A DNA stretch of 64,000 bases from Actinoplanes sp. N902-109 (GTDB lineage Bacteria > Actinomycetota > Actinomycetes > Mycobacteriales > Micromonosporaceae), in assembly GCF_000389965.1 (NCBI RefSeq), contig NC_021191.1, positions 7,937,501-8,001,500 of the forward strand. The letters are read 5' to 3'. Positions 42,441 through 50,867 of this stretch are shown in pieces. The notes beneath the pieces are model-generated. The model did not search any database and had not been told where the DNA came from. It was given only the letters and a program-made list of their open reading frames with translations. The number at the start of each line of letters is the position of its first letter. Position 1 is the stretch's first letter. The position numbers and the translations under genes are program-made.

Positions 42441-43209
42441 TCTCGGTGGCCAGGAACTCGACGAGCTTGGCGCCGCCCTCGCCCTCGTCGGTGACCTTGG
42501 TGCCGGCGCTGCGCGGCGGGCGCTGCGCGAACTCGACGACGGCGGAGGTCGCCCCGGCCAGGCCCACCTCGTCGGCGGCGAGGCCCAGGTCGGCCAGCGA
42601 CAGCGTCTGCACCGGCTTCTTCTTGGCCGCCATGATGCCCTTGAAGGAGGGGTACCGCGGCTCGTTGATGGTGTCCCACACGCTCACCACGGCCGGGGTG
42701 GCCGCGGTGACGACCTCGTAGCCCTCGTCGGTCTGCCGCTCGGCGGTCAGCTGCGAGCCGTCCACGGTCAGCTTGCGCGCGCCGGTCAGGGCCGCGATGC
42801 CCATCCGCTCGGCGATCATGTGCGGCATCACCTGCACCCGGCCGTCGGTCGACTCGGCGCCGCAGACGATCAGGTCGGCGCCCAGCGTGCCCAGCGCCGT
42901 GGCCAGCACCTTGGAGGTCGCGACCGCACAGGAGCCGTGCAGCGCCGGGTCGGTGATGTGCACGGCCTTGTCCGGGCCCATCGACAGCGCCTTGCGGATC
43001 GACTCGGTGGCACCCTCGGGACCCATCGTCAGGACGGTCACCTCGCCACCGTGCGCCTCCTTGATCTTCAGCGCCTCCTCGATGGCGTACTCGTCCATCT
43101 CGTTGATCACGTTGCTCGCCGAGCCGCGCTCGACGGTGTTGTCGCTCGCGCTCAGGGTGCGCTCGGCACCGGAGTCGGGCACCTGCTTGACCAGTACGAC
43201 GATGTTCAT
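42430..43209 (-). CDS. etfB: Electron transfer flavoprotein beta subunit
   Basis: The 259-residue protein binds the structural AMP and docks partner dehydrogenases. Typical motifs are MNIVVLVKQVPDSGAERTLS, NEMDEYAIEEALKIKE, VLTMGPEGATESIRKALSMG and the recognition-loop region LGADLIVCGAESTDGRV. ATG 43209 is the family start. It is the first gene of etfBA, and its last codons form one end of the inverted-repeat unit described above. Confidence 0.97.
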   Translation of the reverse strand: MNIVVLVKQVPDSGAERTLSASDNTVERGSASNVINEMDEYAIEEALKIKEAHGGEVTVLTMGPEGATESIRKALSMGPDKAVHITDPALHGSCAVATSKVLATALGTLGADLIVCGAESTDGRVQVMPHMIAERMGIAALTGARKLTVDGSQLTAERQTDEGYEVVTAATPAVVSVWDTINEPRYPSFKGIMAAKKKPVQTLSLADLGLAADEVGLAGATSAVVEFAQRPPRSAGTKVTDEGEGGAKLVEFLATEKFV

Positions 43210-43288
43210 CGTGCGCTGCCAACCCTCCTGAATACGGTCACGTATGTCGCACGCCCTGCGGCGAGGTTACGCGTCTCTTCCCGAATGT

Positions 43289-43300
43289 TACCCACGGGTA
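43289..43300. promoter_or_regulatory. Palindrome upstream of etfB
   Basis: TACCCACGGGTA is an inverted repeat (TACCC/GGGTA) 80 bases before the etfB start and 136 bases before the divergent DUF202 gene. It could be a regulator site for one or both. The regulator is unknown. Confidence 0.4.
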
Positions 43301-43435
43301 GCTTTCCGGGTCTGCCGCCACTGAGAGTGACTCGCCTCACCCGCAAGCTCCACGCCTCCTCAGCAATCCTGCCCCACGGCCCGTGCCGCCCCCGCCCGGC
43401 CGCGCTTCTTGACCTTCGAGGTCGATAATCAACCC

Positions 43436-43813
43436 GTGCTCGCCCGGTGGTTCAACCCGCAGAAGACCCCGATGGCCGGTGAGAAGCCGGACTACCGGTT
43501 CTCGCTGGCCAACGAACGCACCTTCCTGGCCTGGATCCGCACCGGGCTGGCGCTGCTGGCGGGCGGCCTGGCAAGCGCACAGTTCCTGCAGCCGCTGCCG
43601 ATCGCCCACCTGCGCGAGGTGATCGCGGTGGCCATGCTGGTGCTCGGCGGGGTGGTCGCCGTGCGGGCGGTCGACCACTGGGCCCGCACCGAGCGGGCCA
43701 TGCGGCTCGGCACGGATCTGCCCCGCTCACGCTTCCCGGCGGTCCTGGCGCTGGTCGTGGCGCTCGGCGCGGTCGTGCTGATCGTCGCGGTGCTGCTCAA
43801 AGCAGCCGGCTGA
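43436..43813 (+). CDS. DUF202 membrane protein (YidH type)
   Basis: The protein is about 125 residues from GTG 43436. The conserved DUF202 start reads DYRFSLANERTFLAWIRTGLALL, followed by two more membrane segments (LREVIAVAMLVLGGVVAVRA and FPAVLALVVALGAVVLIVAV). The function of the family is not established. The start is uncertain: a TTG at 43409 is also possible. Its stop shares one base with the ATG of a second DUF202 gene (TGATG), so the two are a coupled pair. Confidence 0.82.
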   Translation: MLARWFNPQKTPMAGEKPDYRFSLANERTFLAWIRTGLALLAGGLASAQFLQPLPIAHLREVIAVAMLVLGGVVAVRAVDHWARTERAMRLGTDLPRSRFPAVLALVVALGAVVLIVAVLLKAAG

Positions 43814-44181
43814 TGACCGGGCCGGCCGATCCCGGCGGGCGGATCACCGAGCCAGCCGATCCCGGCCGGCCGACGACCGGGCCGCGCGACCCCGGCGCCT
43901 CGGCCGAGCGCACCCGGCTCGCGTGGCGGCGCACCGGGCTGTCGGCGACCGCGGTGGCCCTGCTGATGCTGCGCCCGGCGTTCGCCCCGGATGCCCGGCT
44001 CGCGACTTTTCTCATTGCGGGGCTCGCCATGGCCGGCTGGGTGGCCCTCGTCGCGCTCGCCTACCGCCGGGCCCGGGGGCTGAACGCCTGGCCACCGCAG
44101 CCCGGCCGGCGAACAGTGACCTGGTACGCGGTGCTCACCATCGGGCTCGCCGGGCTCGGGGCCGTGCTTGTCATGCTCTGA
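43813..44181 (+). CDS. Second DUF202 membrane protein with Pro-rich N-terminus
   Basis: The 122-residue protein has a DUF202 core (SAERTRLAWRRTGLSATAVALLML) with three membrane segments. Residues 1-28 form three imperfect repeats: TGPADPGGRI, TEPADPGRPT, TGPRDPGASA. This tail is probably disordered and cytoplasmic. Pairing of a YidH-like and a shorter DUF202 protein in one transcript suggests a heteromeric membrane complex, which is inference. Confidence 0.82.
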   Translation: MTGPADPGGRITEPADPGRPTTGPRDPGASAERTRLAWRRTGLSATAVALLMLRPAFAPDARLATFLIAGLAMAGWVALVALAYRRARGLNAWPPQPGRRTVTWYAVLTIGLAGLGAVLVML

Positions 44182-44219
44182 TCGTCGCCGAGCGCCGGTG
44201 TGCGCGGCATCATTGCTCC

Positions 44220-44555
44220 ATGGTCCGTGTGTTCGTCTTCCTGGCGGCGGTGCAACTCGTCGCCCTGGTGCTGGGGCTCATCAGCGCTTTGTCGGCCGAG
44301 CGGGTCCGCACCATGCCACGCCCGCTGTGGGTCCTCGTGCTGCTGTTCGTCCCCCTGCTCGGCCCGCTGGCCTACCTGCTCTGGGGCCGGCCCGTGCCGG
44401 TGCCGAGCGTGGCGGTGCGCCGCCCCGGGGCCCGGCCGGCCTCCCCGGACGACGACCCGGATTTCCTCCGCTCGATGAACTCCGAGCAGGCCCGCCGCGA
44501 CCGCGAACTGCTCGCCCAGTGGGAACGCGAGCTGGACAAGAACGACGACACCTGA
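44220..44555 (+). CDS. PLDc_N-type small membrane protein
   Basis: The 111-residue protein has two membrane helices (VFVFLAAVQLVALVLGLISAL and PLWVLVLLFVPLLGPLAYLLWG), the second with the signature of the phospholipase D N-terminal (PLDc_N) family. A charged tail (SEQARRDRELLAQWERELDKND) follows and looks helical. There is no phospholipase domain. ATG 44220 is the start. It converges with the thiamine-diphosphate enzyme gene, with a nine-base gap. Confidence 0.82.
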   Translation: MVRVFVFLAAVQLVALVLGLISALSAERVRTMPRPLWVLVLLFVPLLGPLAYLLWGRPVPVPSVAVRRPGARPASPDDDPDFLRSMNSEQARRDRELLAQWERELDKNDDT

Positions 44556-44564
44556 GCCGCCCGC

Positions 44565-46187
44565 TCAGGCCAGGTTCGACGACCTCGGATAGGCGTCCGC
44601 CGGGTCGGTCAGCACGTTGACCAGGTACGGCACCCCGGCATCGAACGCGCGCGCCAGCGCCGGTGCCAGCTCGGCGGCCTTGGTCACGGTCTCGCCCGCC
44701 CCGCCCAGCGCCCGCACCACGTCGTCGTAGCGCAGCCCCGGCTGCAAGTCGGCGGCCACGTCGTAGCCGTACATCGCGCGCATGGGGTGTTTCTCCAGGC
44801 CCCAGATGCCGTTGTTGCCGACGATGATCACCACCGGCAGCCGCCGCCGGACCAGCGACTCGACGTCCATCAGGGAGAACCCCGCGGCTCCGTCGCCCAT
44901 CAGCACGCAGATCTGGCGGTCCGGGTACGTCACCCGGGCGCCCATCGCGTAGCCCATGCCGGTGCCCAGGCAGCCGTACGGGCCGGGGTCCAGCCACGTG
45001 CCCGGCTGGGCGGGTTCGAGATACCGGCCCGCGTAGGACACGAAGTCCCCACCGTCACCGATGGTCACCGCGTCGGGCGCGAGGATGCGGCGCAGTTCCC
45101 CGTACACCCGGGCGGGTCTGATCGGATCGGTCTCCGCCGCCATGGCCTCGGCGTCGCGGGCGCGACCGGCGTCCTCGGCCGCCCGCAGCCCGTCGAGCCA
45201 GTCCGTGTGGTCGGCGCGGGCACCCTCGTGATCGGCGAACGCGGTCAGGATCGTGCGCAGGTCACCGGCCGGCGACACGGCGGTCTTGACATGGGTGGCC
45301 CGCTGACCGGGCGCGTCCACGACATGAATCACCTGCGCCGGGTCGAACTCGCCGAAGTTGAGCCGGAAGTCGAGCGGTGTGCCGATCACCGCCACCACGT
45401 CGGCCTCGCTGAGCGCCGCCCGCCGCGCCTTGGCGAACCCGAGCGGATGCCCCGGCGGCAGCGCGCCCCGGCCCATCCCGTTGGTGAACACCGGCACCTG
45501 CAACGCCTCGGCCGCCGCCCGCAACGCCTCGATCGCGTCGCCGCCCCACACGTCGGACCCGGCGATGATCACCGGCCGGGCCGCCCCGGCCAGCAGGGCC
45601 GCCGCCCGGCGCACCTCGTCGGGGTCGGGTGCGAGCACCGGCACCGCCGCGGCCACCGGGGCAGGCGCCTCGTCGCTGGAGAACAGCACCTCCAGCGGGA
45701 AGTCCAGGAAAGCCGGGCCGCGGTGGGCCGTCAGCGCTGCCGTCAGAGCCGCGCCGACCTGAGCCGGGATGTCCGCGGTGGCACCCACCGTGGCCGCGTA
45801 CCGGGTGACCGGGGTGACCAGCGGCAGGTGGTCGATCTCCTGCAGGCTGCCCGCCCCCCAGCGGAACGCCGGCGCCCGCCCGCCCAGCACCAGGACCGGC
45901 GAGGCATTGAAGAATGCGCTGGTCAGACCAGAAATACCATTGGTGACACCGGGGCCGGCGGTGAGCACGGCCAGGCCGGGACGGCGCTGCAGCTTGGCGA
46001 CCGCCTCGGCGGCGAACACCGCGGACTGCTCGTGGCGCACGTCGTAGATGGGCAGGCCGGCCCGGTGCGCGGCGTCGTACAGCGGGAACACGTGCCCGCC
46101 GGACAGGGTGAACATCTCCCGGATCCCGTTCGCCCGCAGCGCCGCCAGCGCGAGCTCCCCGCCGTGCCCCTCGATCATGTCCGCCAT
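44565..46187 (-). CDS. Thiamine diphosphate enzyme, acetolactate synthase-like
   Basis: The 540-residue protein has the three domains of the POX/acetolactate synthase family. Glu53 in VRHEQSAVFAAEA activates the cofactor. The diphosphate and metal site is GDGAAGFSLMDVESLVRRRLPVVIIVGNN. Its end, AYPRSSNLA, matches actinobacterial proteins named acetolactate synthase large subunit; related oxalyl-CoA or benzoylformate enzymes cannot be excluded. No small regulatory subunit (ilvN) adjoins it. Its role in branched-chain synthesis next to ilvD, 41 kb away, is uncertain. Confidence 0.82.
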   Translation of the reverse strand: MADMIEGHGGELALAALRANGIREMFTLSGGHVFPLYDAAHRAGLPIYDVRHEQSAVFAAEAVAKLQRRPGLAVLTAGPGVTNGISGLTSAFFNASPVLVLGGRAPAFRWGAGSLQEIDHLPLVTPVTRYAATVGATADIPAQVGAALTAALTAHRGPAFLDFPLEVLFSSDEAPAPVAAAVPVLAPDPDEVRRAAALLAGAARPVIIAGSDVWGGDAIEALRAAAEALQVPVFTNGMGRGALPPGHPLGFAKARRAALSEADVVAVIGTPLDFRLNFGEFDPAQVIHVVDAPGQRATHVKTAVSPAGDLRTILTAFADHEGARADHTDWLDGLRAAEDAGRARDAEAMAAETDPIRPARVYGELRRILAPDAVTIGDGGDFVSYAGRYLEPAQPGTWLDPGPYGCLGTGMGYAMGARVTYPDRQICVLMGDGAAGFSLMDVESLVRRRLPVVIIVGNNGIWGLEKHPMRAMYGYDVAADLQPGLRYDDVVRALGGAGETVTKAAELAPALARAFDAGVPYLVNVLTDPADAYPRSSNLA

Positions 46188-46218
46188 GCCTGCACGCTAC
46201 CGCCGCGGGCCCGGCGGT

Positions 46219-47889
46219 TCAGGACAGCAGCCGGTGAAGATCCTCGATGAACCAGGTGACGCAGGAATTCCACGGCACCCCGGCGGTGAGCGTGTAGGTC
46301 ACCAGCAACGCGGTCAGCGGCACGCCGACCAGCACCACCGCGCTCAGCAGGAGCTGGAACCCCCGCAGCACACCGCCACGCCGCCGTTGCCGGGACACCG
46401 GGTGGGGCACCGGGCGGATCACCTGCGGAGCCACCGGCCGCGGGGTGGTCGTCCCGTACGACCGGGGCGGCATCGTCGTCGTGCGGTGCGGCGCCGCCGG
46501 TGGCGCCGAGTGCGGCCGGGACGGCGACACCGGCGCGGCCACCGTGGCCTCCGGGTCGGGGATCCAGTGATGCTGGGCGTGCGGCCACGGGTCGACCGCC
46601 GGTGGGATGCCCCCGGTGAAGTCGCCGGCCGCCCGGTTGCCGGTCAGCTCGTGGCGCGACTGCGGCACGGTCTCCATGTTGTCGATCGACACCGGCGCGG
46701 GCCCCGGCTCGGGCAGCGGCGCCGGGGCGGGCCGGTCCGGCGGCGCGTCCCGGGACACCAGCCGCAGCTCCGAGGTGGGTCCGGGGGCGGCCGGTCCGCT
46801 GGCCAGCAGGGCCGCGTCGGCCAGGATGCTGCCCTCGGCCACCACCAGCTCGGGTTGCTCGATCACCACCGGGGCCTCGCCCAGCGCGCGGTGCAGCAGC
46901 GTCGCCACCAGCGGGATCCGGCTCGCCCCGCCGACCAGGAAGACGCCCGCCAACCGGCCCTCGGGCAGGTCGGCCCAGCGCAGCAGGGCCTCGGTGACCT
47001 GGACGGTCTGGTCGAGGACGGGCCGGGCGAGCCGCTCCAGCTCCTCGCGGGTCACGTGCAGCTCGAGATCCAGCAGCGGGACCATCACGTCGGCCGACTG
47101 GCTGCGCGACAGCCGTTCCTTGGCGATCCGCGCGTCGTCCCAGAGCTGACGCTGGGCCCGCCGGTCCTCCACCGTCGCCGGCTCGACCAGGCGCTGCCAG
47201 ACCTGCGGGTCGCGCTCGGCGCAGACCTTGCCCAGGTGCTCGACGATGGCGGCGTCGATGTCCAGGCCGCCCAGATCGTCGCGACCGTCGACCGCGAGCA
47301 CCTCGAAGCCCTCCGCCGTGCGGGCCACCACGCTGGCGTCGAACGTGCCCGCCCCGAAGTCGTGCACCACCACGACCGAGCCGATCGGCACGTCGCGGCC
47401 CAGCACCTCGGCGAAGTACGTGGCGGCGGCCACCGGCTCGGCGACCAGCCGCACCCGCTCCAACCCGGCTCGCGCGGCCGCCTCGGCGAGCAGCCCCCGG
47501 CGGGTCGCGCCCCAGGTGGCCGGGCAGGTCAGGGTGACGTCGGGGCGCACCGGACCGACCGCGCGGTGCCACTCCTCGACGACACGCACCAGCACCGCGG
47601 CCATGAGATCGACGACCTGCACCTCGCGCTCACCCAGCAGCACCAGGTCGTCGTCAATGCGGCGCTTGGGGTTGGGCTCGAAGCGGGCCGGGTCACGCCG
47701 TGCGCTGTGCACGGCGTCCCGGCCGACCAGCAGGGTGCCGTCCGGATCGGCGTAGACGGCCGAGGGCAGCAGCGGCGAGCCGTCGACGATGATCGGGCGG
47801 GCGCGACCGTCGGGCCAGCGCGCCACCGCGACCGTGTTCGAGGTGCCGAAGTCGACGCCGAGCGCGTGCCGACCCTGGTCGATGGACAT
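46219..47889 (-). CDS. Membrane-anchored Hsp70-like protein
   Basis: The 556-residue protein has an actin-type ATPase domain as in DnaK: LGVDFGTSNTVAVARW, VTLTCPATWG, RLVAEPVAAATYFAE, VHDFGAGTFDASVV and VFLVGGASRIPLV. In place of the DnaK substrate-binding domain it has a Pro-rich linker (about 390-500). One membrane helix (QLLLSAVVLVGVPLTALLVTYTL) and a short outer tail follow. Such hybrids are widespread in actinobacteria; the substrate is unknown. It may link a cytoplasmic ATPase switch to the membrane. ATG 47889 is the start. A second membrane-anchored protein gene lies 63 bases upstream. Confidence 0.87.
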   Translation of the reverse strand: MSIDQGRHALGVDFGTSNTVAVARWPDGRARPIIVDGSPLLPSAVYADPDGTLLVGRDAVHSARRDPARFEPNPKRRIDDDLVLLGEREVQVVDLMAAVLVRVVEEWHRAVGPVRPDVTLTCPATWGATRRGLLAEAAARAGLERVRLVAEPVAAATYFAEVLGRDVPIGSVVVVHDFGAGTFDASVVARTAEGFEVLAVDGRDDLGGLDIDAAIVEHLGKVCAERDPQVWQRLVEPATVEDRRAQRQLWDDARIAKERLSRSQSADVMVPLLDLELHVTREELERLARPVLDQTVQVTEALLRWADLPEGRLAGVFLVGGASRIPLVATLLHRALGEAPVVIEQPELVVAEGSILADAALLASGPAAPGPTSELRLVSRDAPPDRPAPAPLPEPGPAPVSIDNMETVPQSRHELTGNRAAGDFTGGIPPAVDPWPHAQHHWIPDPEATVAAPVSPSRPHSAPPAAPHRTTTMPPRSYGTTTPRPVAPQVIRPVPHPVSRQRRRGGVLRGFQLLLSAVVLVGVPLTALLVTYTLTAGVPWNSCVTWFIEDLHRLLS

Positions 47890-47952
47890 GCGCGCCAGTG
47901 TAGGCGGTGGCGCCCACGAGTTGATCAGCCCCGCACGGCCGCTGCCGGGTTG

Positions 47953-48522
47953 TTACGGGACCGCGTGCCAGCGCAGGTGGCCGTCCCGGCTGCGGGCGCA
48001 GCGCACCGGCTGGCCGGTCGCGGTGTGATCGAGCGCGCCCTCGTCGTCGCAATGCGCCCGCAGCACCGGCACCGGGTCGACGTCGTCGCCGAAGCCGGGC
48101 GGCGGCAGCAGGGCCGGTGCGCTGAACGTCGGGGTCGGGGACGGTGCCGTCGTCCGGGCCGGCACCGTGGCCGGTGGGGTCGTAGCGGCCGGAACGGCGG
48201 ACCGGGACGTCACCGGCACCGCATCCCGCCGGCCTGGCCTGGTGGCCGGTGCGGGCCCGGGCGGCACCGGCGGCGGCAGAGCCACGCTTCCCCGGGAGCG
48301 CGAGACGCTGCCGGGCGTGGTGGGCTGCGGGGCCGGCGTGCCCGGGGCCGACGTACGCACCACGACGGCGGGCGGCTGGGCGGTAACCGTGGGCGCGTCG
48401 TCGCCCCCGCCGAACGTGACGATGCCGATGACCGCCCCGAGCAGCACCTGGGCGGCGAGCAACGTCACGGCAACGGCCACCGTGCGCCGTACCGACGTCG
48501 TGCCCACCCCAGGCATCGTCAC
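47953..48522 (-). CDS. Single-pass membrane protein with Pro/Thr-rich stalk
   Basis: The protein is about 189 residues. A membrane helix near the start (TVAVAVTLLAAQVLLGAVIGIVTF) is followed by a 100-residue Pro/Ser/Thr/Ala stalk. The small C-terminal domain has two cysteines (RAHCDDEGALDHTATGQPVRCARSRDGHLRW), likely disulfide-bonded outside the cell. The start is GTG 48522 or ATG 48516. It is just upstream of, and may be co-transcribed with, the Hsp70-like gene; a shared function at the envelope is possible. Confidence 0.7.
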   Translation of the reverse strand: MTMPGVGTTSVRRTVAVAVTLLAAQVLLGAVIGIVTFGGGDDAPTVTAQPPAVVVRTSAPGTPAPQPTTPGSVSRSRGSVALPPPVPPGPAPATRPGRRDAVPVTSRSAVPAATTPPATVPARTTAPSPTPTFSAPALLPPPGFGDDVDPVPVLRAHCDDEGALDHTATGQPVRCARSRDGHLRWHAVP

Positions 48523-48574
48523 AGAGGGGAACTTTATGGCAACGGATCGATATCCGCGAGATCCCCCGAAGTGA

Positions 48575-49348
48575 TCACTTGCCGGTAAAGGTCGGTTTGC
48601 GCTTCTGCACGAACGCGGTGGTGCCCTCGACCCGGTCGTCGGTGGCGAACAGGCCGGCGAACAGGTGGCTCTCCAGCGCCAGCCCGGAGGCCAGATCCAT
48701 GCTCAGGCCGCCCTCGATCGCCTGCTTGGCCGCCCGCAGGGCCAGCGCCGGGCCGGTCAGATAGGGCCGGACCAGCTCCAGCGCGGCCCCGTACACCTCG
48801 GCGGCGGGCGCGACCCGGTCGGCGAGCCCGATCCGCAGCGCCTCCTCGGCGTCGACCATCCGCCCCGAGAAGATCAGGTCCTTGGCGCGCGCCGGTCCGA
48901 CCAGCCGGGCCAGCCGCTGGGTGCCGCCGGCCCCGGGGATGATGCCCAGCTTGATCTCCGGCTGGCCCAGCTTGGCGTCCTCGGCCACGACCCGCCAGTC
49001 GCAGGCCAGCGCAAGCTCGCAGCCGCCGCCGAGCGCGTAACCGGTGATCGCCGCGACCACCGGCTTGGGGATGCGGGCCACCGAGTCGAACGCACTGGAC
49101 AACGCGGCCGCCCGGACCGTCATGTCCTGGTACGTGGCGGTGGTGAACTCGGTGATGTCGGCCCCGGCGGCGAAGACCTTCTCCCCGCCGTACACGATCA
49201 CCGCCCGGACGTCCGGAGCCTCGGCCGCGGCCTGCGCGGCCGCGCGAAGTTCCTCCTGGACCTGGGTGTTGAGCGCGTTCATCGGGGGCCGGCGCAGCCG
49301 GATGGTCCCGATCCCGTCCTTGGTCTCCAGTTCCACGAACTCGCCCAC
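48575..49348 (-). CDS. Enoyl-CoA hydratase/isomerase family protein
   Basis: The 257-residue protein has the crotonase fold: AAGADITEF forms part of the oxyanion hole, GGGCELALACDWRV the second half, and LGIIPGAGGTQRL carries both catalytic-type glutamates (GQPEIKLGI and the nearby acidic site). It probably hydrates trans-2-enoyl-CoA in beta-oxidation. GTG 49348 follows GGAGGCG. It stands alone, divergent from the DUF6232 gene. Confidence 0.92.
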   Translation of the reverse strand: MGEFVELETKDGIGTIRLRRPPMNALNTQVQEELRAAAQAAAEAPDVRAVIVYGGEKVFAAGADITEFTTATYQDMTVRAAALSSAFDSVARIPKPVVAAITGYALGGGCELALACDWRVVAEDAKLGQPEIKLGIIPGAGGTQRLARLVGPARAKDLIFSGRMVDAEEALRIGLADRVAPAAEVYGAALELVRPYLTGPALALRAAKQAIEGGLSMDLASGLALESHLFAGLFATDDRVEGTTAFVQKRKPTFTGK

Positions 49349-49439
49349 GCCAGCGCCTCCCGGATCGATCCGTTTCGTCCCCGACAGGGTAAGGGCGAAT
49401 CCGCGCGGGTAAGTAATCTCCGGAGCGGAGGGAGGAGCC

Positions 49440-49916
49440 GTGATCACCTACTACCGCGACGCCGACGCACTGGTCACCTCGGGCGGGATCCGGATGGGCG
49501 GGCGTGACCTGCGGCTCGGTGAGCTGGACCAGGTCTGGCACGCCCGCGGCCCACGGCAGTGGTCCCGGCTGGCCGGGCGGGGCATGCTCGCCCTGGCCAT
49601 GATCGCCCCGCTGGTGATCGGCGCGGTCGGCGTCCTCGTGGCCCTGCTGATCGAGGCGTCCGCGGGCACCACCGTCGCGCTGGCCGGCGGTGGCATCCTG
49701 ATCGGGCTGGCCGCGGTGCCGCTGGCCGACGTGCTGCTCGACCGCGTCGACCGCTCGTACGACCGGGGCAGCCACAGCTACGAGATCTGGGCCCGGGTCG
49801 GCGGCACCGGCCTCGTGCTGCTGCGCACCGACGACCGGCAGCGCTTCGGCCGCATCTACCGGGCGCTGCAACGCGCGCTCGACCACGACACCGTGCCCCG
49901 AGGAGGCCACGCTTGA
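49440..49916 (+). CDS. DUF6232-type membrane protein
   Basis: The 158-residue protein starts ITYYRDADALVTSGGIRMGGRDLRLGELDQVWHAR, a beta-rich PH-like head. Two central membrane helices follow (MLALAMIAPLVIGAVGVLVALL, TTVALAGGGILIGLAAVPLADVLL). The C-terminal part reads SYEIWARVGGTGLVLLRTDDRQRFGRIYRALQRAL. This pattern is common in actinobacteria with no assigned function. GGAGGAG precedes GTG 49440. Its stop overlaps the start of the next gene. Confidence 0.8.
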   Translation: MITYYRDADALVTSGGIRMGGRDLRLGELDQVWHARGPRQWSRLAGRGMLALAMIAPLVIGAVGVLVALLIEASAGTTVALAGGGILIGLAAVPLADVLLDRVDRSYDRGSHSYEIWARVGGTGLVLLRTDDRQRFGRIYRALQRALDHDTVPRGGHA

Positions 49917-50272
49917 CGCGCTCACCCCTGATCCTGGCGGCGGCCTTGACCACCACCGGGATCCTGCACTTCGTCAAGCCCCGCCCGTTCGACCGGATCG
50001 TGCCGCGGTCGCTGCCCGGCCGCCCGCGCACCTGGACGTACGCCAGCGGCGTGGCCGAGCTCGCCGTCGCCGCGGCGGTGGCCGTGCCGCGTACCCGGCG
50101 GCTGGGCGGGCTGGCCGCGGCGGGCCTGTTCGCGGCGGTGTTCCCGGCCAACATCAAAATGGCTGTGGACTGGCGCACTGCCCCACCGGCGCGGCGGGCC
50201 ATCGCGTACGGCCGGTTGCCGCTGCAGGTGCCGCTGGTGCTCTGGGGTCTGCGGGTCGCACGCAAGGGCTAA
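49913..50272 (+). CDS. DoxX-like membrane protein
   Basis: The 119-residue protein has four short membrane segments and the DoxX-family pattern GILHFVKPRPFDRIVPRSLP...YASGVAELAVAAAVAVP...PANIKMAVDW. TTG 49913 is used because AGGAGG lies eight bases upstream and it overlaps the previous stop as TTGA. Function unknown; some relatives act in redox or quinone processes. Confidence 0.78.
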   Translation: MTRSPLILAAALTTTGILHFVKPRPFDRIVPRSLPGRPRTWTYASGVAELAVAAAVAVPRTRRLGGLAAAGLFAAVFPANIKMAVDWRTAPPARRAIAYGRLPLQVPLVLWGLRVARKG

Positions 50273-50324
50273 TTCTGCGATTCGTCCCGGACGGTGCCCG
50301 GTCATTGGGGACGATCGGGACATC

Positions 50325-50867
50325 ATGAAGGCGACGAGGGTGGCTCCGACCGGGGTCGAGCGCACATTCGGCGAGGACGAGATCATCGTCACGAAGACCG
50401 ACCAGCGTGGCGTGCTGACCTACGCCAACGACGTGTTCCTGCGGGTCTCGGCGCTCACCGAGGCCGACGCGGTCGGTCAGCCGCACAACATCATCCGGCA
50501 CCCGGACATGCCCCGCGCGGTGTTCAAGCTGCTCTGGGACACGCTCAGGGACCGGCAGGAGCTGTTCGCGTACATCGTGAACCTGGCCGCCGACGGCGCG
50601 CACTACTGGGTGCTGGCCCATGTGACCCCGTCGTTCGACCAGCGCGGGCAGCTGGTGGGCTATCACTCGAGCCGGCGCCGGCCGGACCGCCCAGCCGTCG
50701 ACCAGGCCCGGGAGATCTACCGCGGGCTGCGCGCCGAGGAGCACCGGCACAGCAACCCCGGCCAGGCTCTTGACGCCTCCTCGGCCATGCTGGCCGGGTT
50801 GCTGCGCGAGCGCGGTCAGACCTATGACGAATTCGTCTGGGGCCTCACGAACGGCGGTGCCGCATGA
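50325..50867 (+). CDS. Aer-type PAS domain protein
   Basis: The 180-residue protein has one PAS domain (15-125) with the Aer signature NIIRHPDMPRAVFKLLW and YIVNLAADGAHYWVLAHVTP. Aer-type PAS domains bind FAD and sense redox or oxygen. A helical segment follows (REIYRGLRAEEHRHSNPG). There is no membrane segment or signalling domain in this protein. The stop overlaps the start of a soluble chemoreceptor as ATGA, so sensor and signalling parts are encoded by two coupled genes instead of one fused Aer. Confidence 0.87.
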   Translation: MKATRVAPTGVERTFGEDEIIVTKTDQRGVLTYANDVFLRVSALTEADAVGQPHNIIRHPDMPRAVFKLLWDTLRDRQELFAYIVNLAADGAHYWVLAHVTPSFDQRGQLVGYHSSRRRPDRPAVDQAREIYRGLRAEEHRHSNPGQALDASSAMLAGLLRERGQTYDEFVWGLTNGGAA

